Below are positions 11,562 to 22,852 of a stretch of DNA of 64,000 nt, piece after piece. This DNA comes from Sesamum alatum (Eukaryota; Streptophyta; Magnoliopsida; Lamiales; Pedaliaceae). The notes under the pieces were generated by a model. It worked only from the letters and a program-made list of their open reading frames with translations, was not told where the DNA came from and did no database searches. Every line of letters begins with the position of its first letter. Position 1 is the first letter of the stretch. Position numbers and translations under genes: made by a program. The stretch covers positions 30,968,479-31,032,478 of the forward strand of contig JACGWO010000005.1 in assembly GCA_034509735.1 (NCBI GenBank), given 5' to 3'.

Positions 11562-11887
11562 ATGGCAGCAAACACTGTCATGGCAACTTTTCGGATCATC
11601 ATGTTTGTGTTTTCTCCTGCATTAATCCCATGCGACGCAGATCGACTGACCCTCCAAGGTAAATTAATTCATCTCATTAATTTCCGTTTTCGTATATAAT
11701 CCAAACTAGGAGTATATATAGAAACATATTATAGATTTGCTTAATTTTTTTTTTTCTCTGGATATTTTCTGTTTTAGCAGAAATATATGGTATTAAGGCT
11801 GCAGAGAAATGTGGTCCGTGCGAATGTTGCCGGACTCTTACACCACCTTGCTGCCTCTGCGGCCCCTGTCTTCCTCCTCAGCCCTGA
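11562..11887 (+). CDS. Small secreted Cys-rich peptide, copy 2 (intact)
   Basis: Two exons, 11562-11658 and 11781-11887, with a 122-bp phase-1 intron (gtaaat...ttttagcag), give 67 aa. The N-terminus MAANTVMATFRIIMFVFS is a hydrophobic signal-peptide-like segment to about residue 24. The C-terminus is a compact Cys/Pro-rich segment, KCGPCECCRTLTPPCC and on, with eight Cys in the pattern C-x2-C-x-CC-x5-CC-x-C-x2-C. The acceptor is a tandem NAGNAG (tagcag), so two products differing by one Ala are possible. It is one of four related copies in the window and convergent with U3 snoRNA copy 1, 200 bp downstream. I do not recognise a named family. A secreted apoplastic peptide is the inference; function is unknown. 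Confidence 0.8.
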
Positions 11888-12081
11888 AATCAATTATGTA
11901 TAAGCACAAAAACATATGAATAAATTCATGTACCTTAATTTGTGGTTTCTTGTACTGTATTACGTTGTAATAATTGTTGAAATATTTATCCACATGAAGG
12001 TTTATCCATTTGTGCCGATGGAATTAACATTTGGAGTATATTATTACAAAAGGATTATGGTAATGAATCTATGAAAAATGG

Positions 12082-12086
12082 AAAAA
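12082..12086 (-). terminator. Pol III T-run terminator, U3 copy 1
   Basis: Five A on the + strand (TTTTT on the transcribed sense) a few bases after the conserved U3 3' end. This fits plant U3, which is made by RNA polymerase III. Confidence 0.75.
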
Positions 12087-12087
12087 G

Positions 12088-12317
12088 ATTTGGTTGGAAG
12101 TCTGTCAGACAGCTGCAAGACCATCCCAGGTGGCTAGAGCCAACTGAGAACGATCCTCTACTGCACCAACGGCCCAGCAACCTGAGCCGAGGAGCTGTTA
12201 ATCACGCTCTGGTCAAGCAGCCATGATTCATCCACCAGACTTTGTTTCCTGTCTCCTTAGAACTCAAGGATACAGAGGTACGAACCTATAGAACAGATCC
12301 TGTTCAAGTAAGGTCGT
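12088..12317 (-). ncRNA. U3: U3 small nucleolar RNA, copy 1
   Basis: Read on the minus strand, the RNA starts ACGACCTTACTTGAACAGG, followed by the A'/A box region (GGATCTGTTCTATAGG, then TCGTACCTCTGTATCC). Later come the GAGCGTGATT box B region, a C'-like GGATGAATCA, a C-box-like GGGATGGTC and a terminal CTGTCTGACAG box D. This matches the plant U3 box C/D snoRNA, which pairs with pre-rRNA for 18S processing in the nucleolus. Length is about 230 nt. Upstream are a USE and TATA with Pol III spacing; downstream is a T-run. The A box has no obvious defect. The exact 3' end is estimated. Confidence 0.92.
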
Positions 12318-12338
12318 GCACTTACAGATCGATCTTGT

Positions 12339-12382
12339 TATATAAAACTTGAGACTCTTTTTCCTATGTTTTCGATGTGGGA
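12339..12382 (-). promoter_or_regulatory. USE and TATA promoter of U3 copy 1
   Basis: Minus-strand TCCCACATCG (12373-12382) is a perfect plant upstream sequence element. The TATA box lies at 12339-12346, 26 nt away, and the RNA start 21 nt further. Plant Pol III snRNA-type genes use this shorter spacing; Pol II ones have roughly one helical turn more. Confidence 0.88.
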
Positions 12383-12544
12383 TTTTCAGACAACCGGTCT
12401 GTGTTTCAGGCTTATAGCCAAAAATATCTTAAAACATTCTTTGTGACAGTTTATATTCGTTAATCAAATGCTAGTAAACTAAGGGGAACACCTATTTTTG
12501 TTTGACAAGGAAATTAAATCAAGTACATTATTTTCATTCATACA

Positions 12545-13225
12545 AAACCTGAAGGACAAAAACTACACTTAACCCCGGAAGAGCATCCGGCCTCGAATAC
12601 TCGAACGTTCTATTCCCAACGAGAACTAATACGAACTTGAAGCGCATCGTTTCCCAGGCTCTGCAGCCGACTCATGGTCATCAACTTCAATGACTTGAAG
12701 AGTTGGTGTTTCTCTGATCTCGGAAGGGATATTTTCCAATGCCTAATGATCAAGTGCTCGAGGATCGGGAAGTGGCTGCTTTCTGCTGTCGATTAGTTGA
12801 GATCCAACCATTCCATCTGCAAGAATTTCAGCAGGAGGAACTCTTCTCCCAGACTCCCACTCCACGGCAAGGAACCTATATTCGTAGTCTTCTGGGAACA
12901 TCCCACGTAGAAGAAACATGTTTTCATATGACGAGGTAAACGGTTATGACTCAAAGATAATATCCTCGATGAGAAGTCGTCATTGTCGGCAAACACCTTC
13001 TGTCAGACAAGGTTCCGACTTTTATCCTCGTTAAGGAATTGTATCTGATGAAAAGGGCTAGCAGGGTTGGCATAAACAGCCACATCAACTAGCCTACTCG
13101 TCAAGATGATCCTGTTTTCATTGTGGTCGTCTGGGAATTAATAGCATCTTTAGGTCGTCCCAAGCCTGAGTGCTCCACATATCATCCAGCACATTGTGAT
13201 ACTTTCTTCCCCATGGTTCAAAGTC
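12545..13225 (-). pseudogene. R1-type NLR remnant, unit 1
   Basis: The minus strand shows disconnected pieces of an R1-like CC-NBS-LRR gene: a kinase-2 motif VLDDMW near 13175-13192, NB-ARC residues downstream, an RNBS-D-like stretch LPRHMKTCF (about 12900-12930), and the protein's C-terminal end (IPSEIRETPTLQVIEVDD) near 12665-12730. The distances are far too short for a working gene, and stops and frameshifts lie between the pieces, so large parts are deleted. It is duplicated at about 27770-28290. Family assignment is from motif wording only. Confidence 0.6.
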
Positions 13226-13823
13226 GGGGTATCGATGATAATATCGACGGGTATTCTTTTACATTGGTCATAATGTATCGGGATATTATGGGGTGATACG
13301 AACCAAATGCATTATATTTATATCTATACTATATATAAGAGTATGAATTCGCAAACGTTTGTTCCCGTTGTGGAAGGATAATATACCCTTACTTAAGTAT
13401 TCTTTTAATAATAAATAAAAATTAATTATAAAAGAATAAAATTCTATTTGAAAAAATTATTTAGTAGTGTTGATTGCTCTAAACCACTTCAAAAATGAAT
13501 AACATATCCAACTAAAATATAAATATGAAAATATTATTTCAACAAAATTACATTGCTAAAAGAAATCCTAAATATTTTAAGAAAATTTTAATTTACTATG
13601 GCACTGTAAAATTTAGAATAAATAACACATATATAATATATAAAATATTAATTCAAATTTAAACCCTTACTTAATGCTCCTTTTAATAATAAATAATGAT
13701 TAATTATAAAAGAACAAATTCTATTAAAATAAAAACTATTTAGTAGTCCTAAATTCCTAATTGGTCTAAACTACTTAAAGAATGAATAATATATTCAACT
13801 AAAAAAATAAATATATAAGTAAT
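13226..13823. other. AT-rich repeat debris
   Basis: No coding sequence. 13228-13310 contains repeated gataatatcg-type motifs that recur at about 14690 and 15930-16010. A Helitron-like 5' end (a|tctatactatatataagag) starts at 13323, but no matching 3' end was found. Tandem-like blocks (ccttacttaa...ataataaataa) occur twice near 13385 and 13670. Confidence 0.4.
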
Positions 13824-14252
13824 AGGGTAAATTACATCTATCTCCCCTGAGATCTGGCATAATTACAAATACCCCATCGTTATTTGAAAAATTATAAATA
13901 CCCCTCCGAGGTTTGTAACCGTCTAACAAATAGCCCATTTTCATCAATTTTTATGGATAAATTAACCAAAATGCCCTTAAGCACTTAATTATTTTTATTT
14001 AATTCTTAAAAAACTTTTGGACTACAATGTGCAGGGAGATGTTTCTTAAGTTTTTTACACAGAGCGGCAATAATGCAATTTGCCTTGGCCGATTTTTCTA
14101 TAATTTTAATAAAAAAATTCAAGGGCAAAATGGTCAATTTTAGGCCTTTGGTTAAAAATTACAAACCTCAAGGGGGTATTTATAATTTTTCAAATAACGA
14201 TGGGGTATTTATAATTATGTCAAACCTCAGGGAGGTAGATGTAATTTACCCT
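13824..14252. mobile_element. Foldback MITE with gggtaaattac termini
   Basis: A 429-bp near-palindrome. The left arm (agggtaaattacatctatc, then ataccccatcgttatttg) is the reverse complement of the right arm ending gtaatttaccct. Long inverted arms with short unique centre are typical of Mutator-like MITEs. No clear target duplication could be found. The forward ORF at 14073-14267 is just the right arm. Confidence 0.75.
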
Positions 14253-14713
14253 AAATATAATCATTAGTGAATATGAAATACAAAATTTAGATTTTGGGAA
14301 TACTTTTTTTAATTCAATAATACCAATTAAAGTTAGAAAGTTAGTTACAAATAATAGAATTAAATAGTTTCCTTGTCAATTAAAACACTTATTATTAATT
14401 TGTTTTAAATATAATTGTATATACTAATATTTCAATGACAAAAACATAAATATTATTATGAACTTAATATTTTCTATAACTAACTATAAATGATATATAT
14501 ATATATATATAACTATGTGAGGTTGAATAGAAAACTAATCCATGTTTCCAACACTCCAAATAACCAATATAAACCACAAAACAACTAATGCATTGTTGAC
14601 TTTCAGAGTGGTTTGGGGGAATTTGAAGAAAGAGGCCATGAGTTTTGGGAAGAAATTTCTACTTTTGTATCGTGATAAAATTTGATATTGTCGGCGATAA
14701 TATTGGATACAAG

Positions 14714-15912
14714 TAGGGGCGTAAACGAGTCGAGCTTGAATTCCCTTGTTCGAGCTCGAAGCATAAATAATAAGCGTAAGCTGACGAGCTCGCACTCGAG
14801 CAAAGCTCAATTTTTCAATAATTTGTAATTGTTATTTTTAAATATTATTATATTAATCATAAAAAAAATATAAAATACATGTTAATTATTAAACATAAGT
14901 TATTTTTAAAAGTGGTTGATCCCATTATAAAAAAAAATTAAATTGATGATAATTTAAATTTTGTATCATTCAACTATACAAAAATATAAAGACGAATTTT
15001 TTAAACTAAAGTACCAAATAGTAATCGATCTCAATATATATAAACTAGTTGCGGTGGCACGCCGTCCTTGCGTGCATATAATAAATACTCTTTTGCGCTT
15101 TAAAATATATTATTATTATTATAAATAAGAGCAATATATAAACCATTACATCACATTAAAAAAATAAAAAAAGAAAAAGAATTAATTTATCAATTAGTGA
15201 AACTTTGGAAGTTAAATAAGTTGATTATATTATTGGTTGAAGGACATTTTTGACCTCACAAAAAATGGTGTAGCGGTGTAATTAACCACCGTTTGTGAGT
15301 GTGGAGGCGGTTTTCTTTATATAATAGTATAGATAACAACTAAAAAATAATTAACATTGTTCAACCATCATTATTATTATTATTATCTTTAGAATTACTA
15401 AATTTTGACATAAGTTTATAAGTAATAAACTAGATTATTAGATTGCATACTATGTATCTTGGTATAAAAAAATTATAAGTTAATTATTCGGACTTGTAAA
15501 TATAAAAAAGTATAAGAGATTACAAATGAATATTGAATATAACACAAAATTTATATGGGTCATATTAAAAAATTATTTACTACAAAAGAATATTAAAAAT
15601 TACTAAATTAATGTTGATTAAGCTAGTTTTTGTATAGAAATTATATATAAATTAAAGTAGCATGCTTTATTATTGTCTAAAATTATATTATATGATATTG
15701 ATTAATAATTATAATATATATGGTTAATTTTGAATATAAAGTTGGTATAGTATTGAATATGAATTAAATATTTAAAAATTTTAAAAATAAAAAATACAAA
15801 AAATATATATATAAAAAAATTAAAAAAAAAGCTCGCGAGCCTGCTCGCAAGCTTGTGAACATTATCAGCTCGAGCTCGAAATTGAGCCGGCTCGACTCAT
15901 TTGTCACCCCTA
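14714..15912. mobile_element. hAT-like non-autonomous element, 1.2 kb
   Basis: Imperfect terminal inverted repeats: taggggcgtaaacgagtcga on the left and its counterpart tcgactcatttgtcacccct plus a on the right, with further gctcgagctcg repeats inside both ends. Flanking 8-bp duplications gatacaag (14706-14713) and aatacaag (15913-15920) differ at one base. The 8-bp size and T/A-G start fit the hAT superfamily. The interior is AT-rich without transposase coding sequence and holds a Helitron at 15045-15333. Confidence 0.75.
15045..15333 (-). mobile_element. Non-autonomous Helitron, 289 bp
   Basis: In minus orientation the element starts TCTATACTATTATATAAAG and ends CTAG, with a GCACGC...GCGTGC hairpin about 12 nt before the CTAG. 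It is inserted between A (15044) and T (15334), exactly as Helitrons do, without target duplication. No coding capacity. It lies inside the hAT-like element. Confidence 0.85.
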
Positions 15913-16171
15913 AATACAAGCGATAATATTATCGTGTCGATGATAATATCGGATGATATCAGATAATATTTCCGATACATAATAATTTTGGATAATATCT
16001 AGTATCGACTGATATTTTTTGATCGGCCGAATACAAAATGTTATACCTACAAGCATTACGGTGGAATACTAAATTCATATATTATCATGTGTATTTACAA
16101 TAGCAGAGAATTTTTCTTTTAGATTCATCATCATCATCATCATGTATAAAAAGAAACTAAGGAAGAAAACT

Positions 16172-17989
16172 AACTAGCAATTGCTCAAATAGAGAGTTTG
16201 CAATTTATACAACTTGCATATGTTTGCAAGAAATTCGGCTTCCAACTTGTTACCACTAAGGTTTAAGTACCTCAAGTGAATCAAGTTTTCTATACCTCTT
16301 GGACCATTATCAGGCAACCCGTATTCACTTAAACTTAATACCCTTATGCAAGTTATGGAATCAAATGTTTCACAACGAAGCTTGTCTTGACGAAATAAGC
16401 TACGATATACTTTGGCTTGGAAAGCTAGTAATGGATAGTAATCTTGGACTGACCAATTTTCCTTTGCCTTTACTCTGTCATCCAGGTCTTGGCTTTTGGT
16501 ATTCTTGAGAAATTGAGCAAAATCATGCACTATATCATGCATTTTGCAATGAACTTCATCATTGTCTTCCACAAAGTCTTGAAAGAATAAATTGTTAAAG
16601 TACTCTTTGCCTCTAATTTCCAAGTCATTCACGCTTTCGGTTGAGCCTAGGTATCCTAGAGCCATCCACATTTTTATCAAATTGTCGGCATCAATAACCA
16701 AATTCTTAGGGAAGATGGCACAATATGAAAAGCATCGCTTCATTGCTGGAGACAACTCATTGTAGCTCAAAAGCAAATGAGGAAAAGAGCTCGACTTTTG
16801 CTCTCTCCAACTTCCATATTTCGTTCTCCAAGATGCTCTCCCACTCTTCCTTACTATCTTTAAAACGCAAAAGGCTTCCCAAGACCTTTGCTGCAAGCGG
16901 CAAGCCCTTGCACTTGTTTGCTATTTTCTTACCTATCTCTTGTAATTCCTCGCAGTTCTCCCTCCCGTAAAATGCAACACGTTTCATCAACAACCAACAA
17001 TCTACATTAGATAGTTGGCCTAAAAGATGAATGTCATTAGTAGTAGTACCCATTATTGTTGCAACCCTTTGACTTCTCGTTGTCACCAAAATTTTACTTC
17101 CAGGTCCACCACAGTTGAGAGAGCTTTTCAAGGGTTCCCATTTGGTATAGTCTTCTGTCCACACATCGTCAAGGACAAGTAGAAACTTTTTCCCTAAAAT
17201 TGAATCCTTTAAATCATTTAGCAATGCCTCCAATTCATTGAGGTCTGATGATCTCTTCTTCGCAGACTCAAGAATCGCTTTAACAACCCTAACCTCATCA
17301 GAAACACAAACCCAAATTTTTAACTCGAAAAAGTTCACCAGACGATCATCATTGTATACGAGTTGAGCAAGAGTCGTCTTCCCGATTCCCCCAACCCCAA
17401 CTATAGAAATAACTTGGGGGCCTAATTGAAGTTGTTGCCCAGCAACTTCAAGCCTGAGTTTGCTTACAAGAATATCTTGATCAGGTCGTCGGCCATATAT
17501 GTCTGACACATCAACTGAAGAAGTAGATCAACTATAGTTGATTCTTGAGCATCACCAGGCTGATAAACTATGAAATTGAACTCATCTTTCTCATTCAAAA
17601 TCACATTGAGCAATATCTCGACGTGTTGCAATTTTATTGAAACACAAACAAGAAGATGGGATAAAAGGACATACCTTCATCCTAGGCAAATGAACAAAAT
17701 CATCAGACCCTTCAATCCTCAGCTTGAGAGCAGCAAAGTTCCATTTGTCCAGCACGTCGTCTATATCATGAGACACGTCTTCCAGCTTGTTCAGCCAATT
17801 TTGGATCGTCTTCTGTTTGTATCTTCTCCTTTCTGCATCCTCCAGCACGTTCCTGATTGTGTTCAACTTAGAGGAGAGATAGCCAATTTCTTTTTCCACT
17901 CCTCTCACTAAACTCACCTCTTCTCGAATCTTTTCTTGAATAACATCAGCCAATCTTTCCAGCGCCACGGAAACAATAGCATCTGCCAT
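16172..17989 (-). pseudogene. CC-NBS-LRR resistance gene, broken
   Basis: Minus strand from ATG at 17989 (MADAIVSVALERLAD). Rx-type coiled coil (about 110 aa), then NB-ARC: P-loop GVGGIGKTT (about 17392-17366), kinase-2 LLVLDDVW (17180-17155), RNBS-B SKILVTTRS, GLPLA (about 16890), RNBS-D CFSYCAIFP (16730), MHD-type motif MHDIVHDF (16530). It then keeps only about three LRRs before a TAG at 16172-16174. Intact relatives have many more LRRs. Breaks: an apparent deletion plus frameshift near 17597, a one-base shift near 17535, and a one-base T insertion in a T run near 16780. Nothing LRR-like follows before 16021. Its product would sense pathogen effectors in the cytosol, but this copy cannot encode one as written. 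Confidence 0.85.
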
Positions 17990-18354
17990 GCTTTTGGATT
18001 TCCTCTAACTGTCTAAGAGAAAAATAGAGTAATTGCACGAAACTGAGAACTTCTTTTCTTGCAGGTATCTAACTGATGGACGGGAAACTGTCTTAAAAAG
18101 TCCACACTACAAAAGCATGCATCTTTCTTTGCATTATAATAGTATAAAATATTTTGTATAATTGATGTAAGAAATTAAAGAAAGTTATCAACTCAAATAA
18201 ATTAAAATTATTGTATGATTGATTAAGTCAAAAACTTGATTTCGGACATATATGTCCCGTAAAAGTCAGACTAAGTGGGTGTTTGGCTAAGCTTTTTTAA
18301 AATATCTTATAGGCAAAATTACACTTTTGGTCACATAGGATTGAGGGGTCAACA

Positions 18355-18604
18355 TGTAAGTTGAGTTGCTACTGCAGAGTTCGAATATAATGCAGAAATA
18401 TTTTCTATTGAGCTACTTGGCTCTATGATGCAAACCACGGAATACATTAATTCTAGACACATCTTATAGGACCTATTAGATAATTCTAGAATGACCAACA
18501 TTAATTCTAGACAGATAGAAAATATAAGAATACTTGGAAAATATAAGAGAAATAAATAAGGAGTTTGAAGGTCCATATAGGTGCATGTACTTGTATTTCC
18601 AACA
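18355..18604 (-). repeat. 3' LTR of copia C (250 bp)
   Basis: It starts TGTTGG on the minus strand and ends TTACA. Compared with the partner LTR it carries extra local duplications (attaattctagaca twice; aaatataagaatacttgg), accounting for the 29-bp length difference. Confidence 0.93.
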
Positions 18605-18639
18605 CTCCCCCTTAATGCGCTTTATGGACAACTCCAATG

Positions 18640-21600
18640 AGTTCTCTTAGATAGCAGAACTTGTCTCAGGGAAGCGCCTTAGTAAATATTTCTGCAAGCT
18701 GATCTTGAGTTTTGCAATAATGCAGCTAAATATCTTCGTTTTCAACAGCCTCTCGCACAAAATGATATTTGATTTTGATGTGCTTAGTTCTTCCATGAAG
18801 CACTGGATTCTTTGCAATTGAAATTGTTGACTTGTTATCACAATATAGCATTGTTCCTTTTCCTTGCTTTGCTCCAATATCTTCAAGAATTCTTCTTAGC
18901 CACATTACTTGTGAAGTAGTTTTTCCAGCTGCAATATATTCAGCTTCTGCAGATGATTGAGCAATAACCTTTTGCTTCTTAGAAAGCCAAGAGCATGTAT
19001 TTGTGCCAAGCTGAAAACTGTAGCCAGATGTACTCTTCATATCATCCATGCATCCAGCCCAGTCACTGTCACAATAGCCAATCAACTCATTTGTTTTTGA
19101 TGATTTATACATGAGTCCATAGTCAAGTGTGCCTTGCAAGTATCTGAGAATTCTTTTAGTTGCACCAAGATAAATTTGACTTGGATCTTGCATGAATCTT
19201 GATAGCACACTTGTCGCGAACATGATATCGGGTCTTGTAGCAGTTAAGTAAAGAAGACTGCCAATCAAGCTTCGATAAGTTAAGCTTGCGACTTTCTTTG
19301 CTCCATCCTCTTTCTCTAGCTTTTCAATTGGAGCCATTGGAGTATCTACACTTTTGCAACCTGTCATGTGAAATTTCTCAAGAATGCTTTTAATATATTT
19401 CTTTTGAGAAAGAAAAATTCCTTCTTCCATCTGTATGACTTCAATGCCAAGAAAATAATGTAGCAGTCCGAGATCACTCATCTCATAACTCTTCATCATC
19501 TCCTGCTTAAACTTTTGCATCAATACAGGATTATTTCCTGTAAAAATGAGATCATCAACATATAAACAAGCAATGAAAATGCTGTGACCTTCCTATTTGA
19601 CGTACAGAGTAGCTTCACTTTTGCTTCTCTCGAAACCACTTCGAATGAAGTAAGTATCGATTTCTTTGTACCAAGCTCGTGGGGCTTGTTTAAGCCCGTA
19701 AAGAGCTTTCTTGAGCTTGTAGACTTTGTCTTCTCCCCCTTTCACCAAGAACCCTTGAGGTTGTTCAACATAAATGTCTTCATCAAGCTTTCCATTTAGA
19801 AAGGCAGATTTCACATCAAGTTGAAGTATTTGCCATTTATGTTGAGCTGCGAGAGCAATCACAGTCCGAATGGTCTCCATTCTTGCTACGGGTGAAAAAG
19901 TCTCAAAGAAGTCAATACTTGATTTTTGTAAAAAACCTCTAGCCACAAGTCATGTTTTGTACTTTTGCACTTTACCGTCGTTGTTCAATTTGATCTTGTA
20001 GATCCATTTTAGGCTAATGACTTCTCGATCGTTTGGTTTTTCCACCAACACCCAAATGTTGTTCTTTTCGATCATATGCATTTCTTCTTTCATTGCATTC
20101 GTCCAGACTTCTTCTTTTGCAGCTTCTTCATAATTTTCAGGTTCTGTCACCATGAATCGACAGGTATCATAAATTTCACTCAAGCTTCTCATTTTCGGTG
20201 GAGGAGATTCTGGTGAAGAAGATTCTGAATTTGCATTTGAAATTCCTTCTCTTGGAGTAGAAGGAGCTGATTCATTTTGGTCATCACTTTCTTCATGGCT
20301 ACTTGCTGGTGGAAGATTGAATGAAAGATTCTGCACTTTCTTTTCTTTCCAATCCCAAGCTGCACTTTCATGAAAAATGACATCTCTACTAACAATCAAC
20401 TTTTTAGTGTTCAAGTTCAAAAGACGATATCCTTTAGTATCAGATGAGTAACCAATGAAGATACATTTCTGACTCTTCTCATCAAACTTTGTTCTCTTTT
20501 CAGCAGGAATATGAGCATAGCAAATGCAACCTAAAACTTTAAGGTGACTTACTGTAGGTTTAAGTCCAATCCATGCTTCATAAGGAGTTTTGTTCCTTAC
20601 TGACTTTGTTGGACATCTGTTGAGGATATAGACCGCTGTATCAACAGCTACTGCCCAAAAACTTTTTGGAAGTCCCTTTTCATTGATCATGGTTCTTGCC
20701 ATCTCACAAATGGTCTTATTCTTTCTTTCTGCAACTCCGTTCTGCTGAGGAGAGTAACCTGCTGTGAGTTGTTTCCAGATACCTTCATCTTTGCAATATG
20801 CTTCAAATTCTTGAGAGGTATATTCGCCTTCTCTATCACTTCGAATGGTTTTGATACTGCTACCCTTTTGTTTTTCAACAAGAGCTTTGAATCTCTTAAA
20901 GATTGTGAAAGCTTCTAATTTTTCCTTTAAGAAAAACACCCACTTCATTCTTGAATAATCATCAGTGAATGTCAAAAAATACCTGTGTTGGCCCAAGGAT
21001 GTAGTTCTCATTGGTCCACATATATCAGAATGGATGAGCTCCAAGGGTGCACTAGCTCTCCATGACTTTCCTTTCAGGAATGGTGCTCGATGTTGTTTTC
21101 CCATAATACAATTTTCACATGGATTTGCATTGATCTGGATCTCTGGTAGTCCTTCCACCATCTTCTTTTCTTTTAGAAACTTTAGACCATGAAAGTTCAA
21201 ATGACAATACCTTTTGTGCCAAAGCCAAGAGTTGTCAGCAACTTCAGCCTTGAAAGCACTATGATGCAGCCGAAGTGGGAAATTTCTGGTACTTTCCATT
21301 TCCACCGTAGCAATGACCTTGTCCTCTTCTATGTTGTCATAGATCTTACAACAATTATTTTTGAACCAAAGACCGTAGCCATTTTCAACAAGCTGCCCAA
21401 CACTTAGCAAATTTTGTGCTAAATCAGGGACAAAAAAAACATTATTAATATGCTTGACACCTCTTTTGGAATCAACAGCCACGCTTCCCTTCCCATTTGC
21501 TTTGACAAATGCTCCATTTCCAAGTTTCACTTTTGAAGTGATGTTAGTATCCAAATTTTGAAAAATATCTTGATTACTTGACATGTGATTACTGCATCCA

Positions 21601-22588
21601 CTATCAAGATACCAAACATCTTCTTTTTCATGAGTAACAGGTTGGGAAGCATAAAACAAATTTTCTTGTTGTTGTTGTTCTGAAAAATTTGCTTGTTCTT
21701 TGGCTTTAAGTCTGCAGTTCTTCTCAACATGATTAAACCTATGGTAGATAGAACATTGAGGCTTACCTTTATGCCAACAATCATCAGTGGTGTGATTAGT
21801 TCTTTTGCAAATCTTGCATGCCACTTCAGATTTCACATTTCCTTCATTTTTCTTGCCTTCCCTTTTGTGAGACTCTTGTTCTTTTTTCTTCCTCCAATTT
21901 GATCTTTTGTTGGAGCCTTCTTTTAGCTGAAATTTGGTCTGGAACGCAGTTTCTTTTGATTGATCTGCCTTGACAATCTTCTCTTCTCGTGCACTTAAAG
22001 AGATCCGATGAGTTCTCGTATTGTCAGCGGCATGAGATCCTTGGATTGCTCAATAGCTGCAACCACGTACTCATACTTTTCTGTCAGGCTTATCAAAACT
22101 TTCTCTACGACAAGCTGATCAGTGACTTTCTCATCATACATCCTCATTTGGTTGACGATTTCCATTACTCTAGTTTGATACTCTTGGATATTTTCAGAAT
22201 CTTTCATTTTTAAATTCTGAAAATCTCGTCGTAGAGTTTGGAGATTGATAGTTCTCACCTTTTCATCACCATGAAACTCTTGTTCCAAAGTATCCCATGC
22301 TTCCTTTGCTGTAGACGCACTTGAAATTTTCAAGATAGTGGATTTGCCAACGCTCATGTGAATTTTGCTAAGAGCGCTTGCATCCGAACGTCGTGCAGCA
22401 TCGAGTCTCTTCTTTTCAGCATCACTCATTCCGGCTTCACTTTCAGGCTCGTTGAAGCCCTTCTCGACTGAAGCCCATAATCCTTCAGCCTTGAGGAATG
22501 TCCTCATCTTGATTTTCCAATACTGGTAGTCGTCGCCATCAAAGAATGGAATCATGGAAGAAGATGATCCCGCTACTGCTTGAGACAT
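18640..22588 (-). pseudogene. Copia C gag-pol, interrupted
   Basis: Gag starts at 22588 (MSQAVAGSSSS). The order is zinc knuckle region (about 21820-21730), protease active site DSG (about 21597), integrase zinc region and core (21200-20700), RT from about 20130 with YVDD at 19549-19563, and RNase H (19100-18700). Breaks: a frame change between 21995 and 21836; in-frame stops at about 19947 (a transition-type change in the RLVARG region), at 19593-19595 and at 18726; and a late stop near 18674. The arrangement is otherwise complete. Several breaks look like C-to-T/G-to-A changes, as expected for methylated, silenced DNA. Confidence 0.9.
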
Positions 22589-22614
22589 TTTCTTTTCCTA
22601 TTAGGATCGAAAAA

Positions 22615-22628
22615 CCGCTCTGATACCA
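22615..22628 (-). other. Primer-binding site of copia C
   Basis: Minus-strand TGGTATCAGAGCGG, three bases inside the 5' LTR end, complementary to initiator-Met tRNA. Confidence 0.9.
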
Positions 22629-22631
22629 ATT

Positions 22632-22852
22632 TGTAAGTTGAGTTGCTACTGTAGAGCTCAAATATAATGCGGAAATATTTTCTATTGAGCTACTTGGCTC
22701 TATGATGCAAACCATGGAATACAAGCCAATTTATAGGACCTATTGGATAATTCTAGAATGACCAACATTAATTCTAGACACATAGAAAATATAAGAGAAA
22801 TAAATAAGGAGTTTGAAGGTCCATATAGGTGCATGTACTTGTATTTCCAACA
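22632..22852 (-). repeat. 5' LTR of copia C (221 bp)
   Basis: Partner of the 18355-18604 LTR; starts TGTTGG and ends TTACA on the minus strand. Flanked outside by the CAACA target duplication (22853-22857). Confidence 0.93.

Larger units (their letters stand above)
18355..22852 (-). mobile_element. Ty1/copia retrotransposon C, complete
   Basis: A 4.5-kb element on the minus strand: LTRs at 22632-22852 (5') and 18355-18604 (3'), PBS (minus-strand TGGTATCAGAGCGG, 22615-22628), PPT at 18605-18615 and a perfect 5-bp target duplication CAACA (18350-18354 and 22853-22857). It is inserted in the arm of MITE E. LTR divergence (several substitutions and about 29 bp net extra in the 3' LTR) makes it clearly older than element A. 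Confidence 0.95.

Noticed and set aside
12739..12939. Forward ORF of 66 codons
   Set aside because: Antisense to the NLR remnant, which reads sensibly only on the minus strand.
13323..13345. Helitron 5' end starting at 13323
   Set aside because: A good 5' terminus was seen, but no hairpin plus CTRR end in plus orientation could be found downstream, so no element is called.
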